From the NCBI GenBank assembly GCA_050998615.1, contig JBPCQA010000060.1, positions 1 to 6,892 on the forward strand: a DNA stretch of 6,892 nt, written 5' to 3'. Origin of the DNA: JBPCQA01 sp050998615. Its GTDB lineage: Bacteria; Actinomycetota; Actinomycetes; Propionibacteriales; Nocardioidaceae. This document shows positions 6,467 to 6,892 of the stretch, piece by piece. Position 1 is the first letter of the stretch. Every line of letters begins with the position of its first letter. The translations under genes were made by a program, and so were the position numbers. The notes beneath the pieces were generated by a model. That model worked only from the letters and a program-made list of their open reading frames with translations, was not told where the DNA came from and searched no databases.

Positions 6467-6696
6467 TCACGCGTAGCGGTGCCCGTCGCGGCATAGTTCG
6501 GCGTCGATGTCGAAGGAGTAGGTGCCGTAGAAGTTGATGTGGTCGTCTGTGTGGTCGTCGGATGCGCGGCGAGATCGTCGGTGACCTCTTGGCCCTCATC
6601 GTGTAGTGCGTCGAGCGCGTTGACGAGGTAGCTGGTCGTCCAGAGCACCGCGGCGAGTCAGGGTCTCAGCTCCTGACCGGATGCCCGGTAGACGAT
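6467..6696 (-). pseudogene. tnpA: Tn3-family transposase, decayed C-terminal fragment
   Basis: On the minus strand, AAVLWTTSYLVNALDALHDE followed by GQEVTD is the conserved late segment of Tn3 transposases (typical VVLWNT.YLDAAL..LR..G.EV.DED). After a frame change near 6555-6575 the sequence resumes as DDHINFYGTYSFDIDAEL and ends CRDGHRYA with TGA at 6467-6469, again matching the family terminus (DHINFYGRY.F). Upstream of LAAVLW there is an in-frame stop at about 6661, preceded by YRASGQE, which resembles the YREGQE segment normally found about ten residues earlier, so a small deletion or rearrangement lies between. The fragment stops where the IS30 terminal repeat begins (6697), so the insertion element has cut the gene. 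It has at least two inactivating lesions plus truncation and is not functional. Confidence 0.75.
6657..6677. repeat. Small perfect inverted repeat inside the Tn3 remnant
   Basis: GTCAGG at 6657-6662 pairs with CCTGAC at 6672-6677 around a 9-nt loop. It coincides with the damaged spot in the Tn3 transposase remnant, where the reading frame gains a stop and several residues are missing. It may be a scar of slippage or a small insertion; chance is also possible at this length. Confidence 0.35.
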
Positions 6697-6720
6697 GGCG
6701 AATTCAGGCGGTCGTCGCAA
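6697..6720 (-). repeat. Terminal inverted repeat of the right IS30-family element
   Basis: It matches the inverted complement of 101-124 at 20 of 24 bases and includes the last codons and stop of the adjacent transposase gene. It marks the inner boundary of an IS30 element that runs off the right edge, and the sequence beyond it (below 6697) reads as Tn3 transposase. The outermost base is uncertain. Confidence 0.65.
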
Positions 6721-6892
6721 CGAGGGGTGATTCGGGGTCCAACAGTAGGTGCTGCATCGCTTGCGCGGGTGTGATGCCGCCGAGGGTCTTGGGTGGCCGG
6801 TCGTTGAGTTCGGTGGCCACCTCGAGAAGCCGCTCCGGGCTGTGAACGGACAGGTCGGTGCCCTTGGGAAAGTACTGTCGCAGCAGGCCGTT
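6704..6892 (-). CDS. IS30-family transposase, C-terminal end (partial)
   Basis: This is an open minus-strand frame entering from the right edge, 62 residues to TGA at 6704-6706. It begins NGLLRQYFPKGTDLS, the segment directly after the catalytic glutamate of the IS30 DDE domain, then ATELNDRPPKTLGGITPAQA (usual ELN.RPRKTLGW.TPAE) and ends LVATTA. No lesion is visible in this part. RPPK and LGGI depart from the common RPRK and LGWK forms, which may be natural variation. Its terminal repeat overlaps the last codons. The element sits in a Tn3 transposase remnant and faces the other IS30 end at 1-124, with both 3' ends pointing inwards. Confidence 0.9.
   Translation of the reverse strand, partial: NGLLRQYFPKGTDLSVHSPERLLEVATELNDRPPKTLGGITPAQAMQHLLLDPESPLVATTA

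Noticed and set aside
1..6892. Composite transposon carrying parC as cargo
   Set aside because: The flanking IS30 elements differ in sequence and the content is mostly ordinary chromosomal genes; independent insertions are simpler.

Overview
The window is GC-rich DNA with dense coding on both strands, GTG starts, and proteins typical of high-GC Gram-positive bacteria. A paired palindromic repeat with GGTGGTTGAGGAG / GTCTCGAAACC-type ends, as I recall it from Nocardioidaceae and related families, suggests Propionibacteriales (a Nocardioides-like organism). That placement is inference.

Layout. Positions 1-124 are the 3' end of an IS30-family element running off the left edge. A FlaR-like P-loop kinase is at 216-776 (+). 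It converges on a minus-strand block, and a two-unit palindromic repeat (817-909) lies between them. The minus-strand block, read from right to left, is parC (topoisomerase IV subunit A, 3447-5900), then an LprG-type lipoprotein (2720-3409), then a 14-helix MFS transporter of the P55/Rv1410 type (901-2706). The gaps are 37 nt and 13 nt, so lprG and the transporter form a tight pair and may be co-transcribed with parC. In mycobacteria the LprG/P55 pair moves triacylated (glyco)lipids out of the inner membrane; the same chemistry is the best guess here, although this organism may lack mycolic acids.

The right end (6000-6892) is a small graveyard of accessory DNA. A Phd/YefM-RelE toxin-antitoxin module has collapsed: the antitoxin carries a one-base frameshift, and a deletion fuses its tail in frame to the last part of the toxin. 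Two TGTAC half-operators remain upstream, inside the region shared with parC. Immediately after the fused remnant comes a probable Tn3-family terminal repeat and the decayed C-terminus of a Tn3 transposase, which is in turn cut by a second IS30-family element running off the right edge. The two IS30 ends face each other and share 20 of 24 terminal bases.

No RNA genes or CRISPR arrays were seen. I found no clear new system. The points most worth a second look are the parC-lprG-transporter order, the fused toxin-antitoxin scar with its retained operators, the nested transposon wreckage, and the repeat that supplies the transporter's stop codon.
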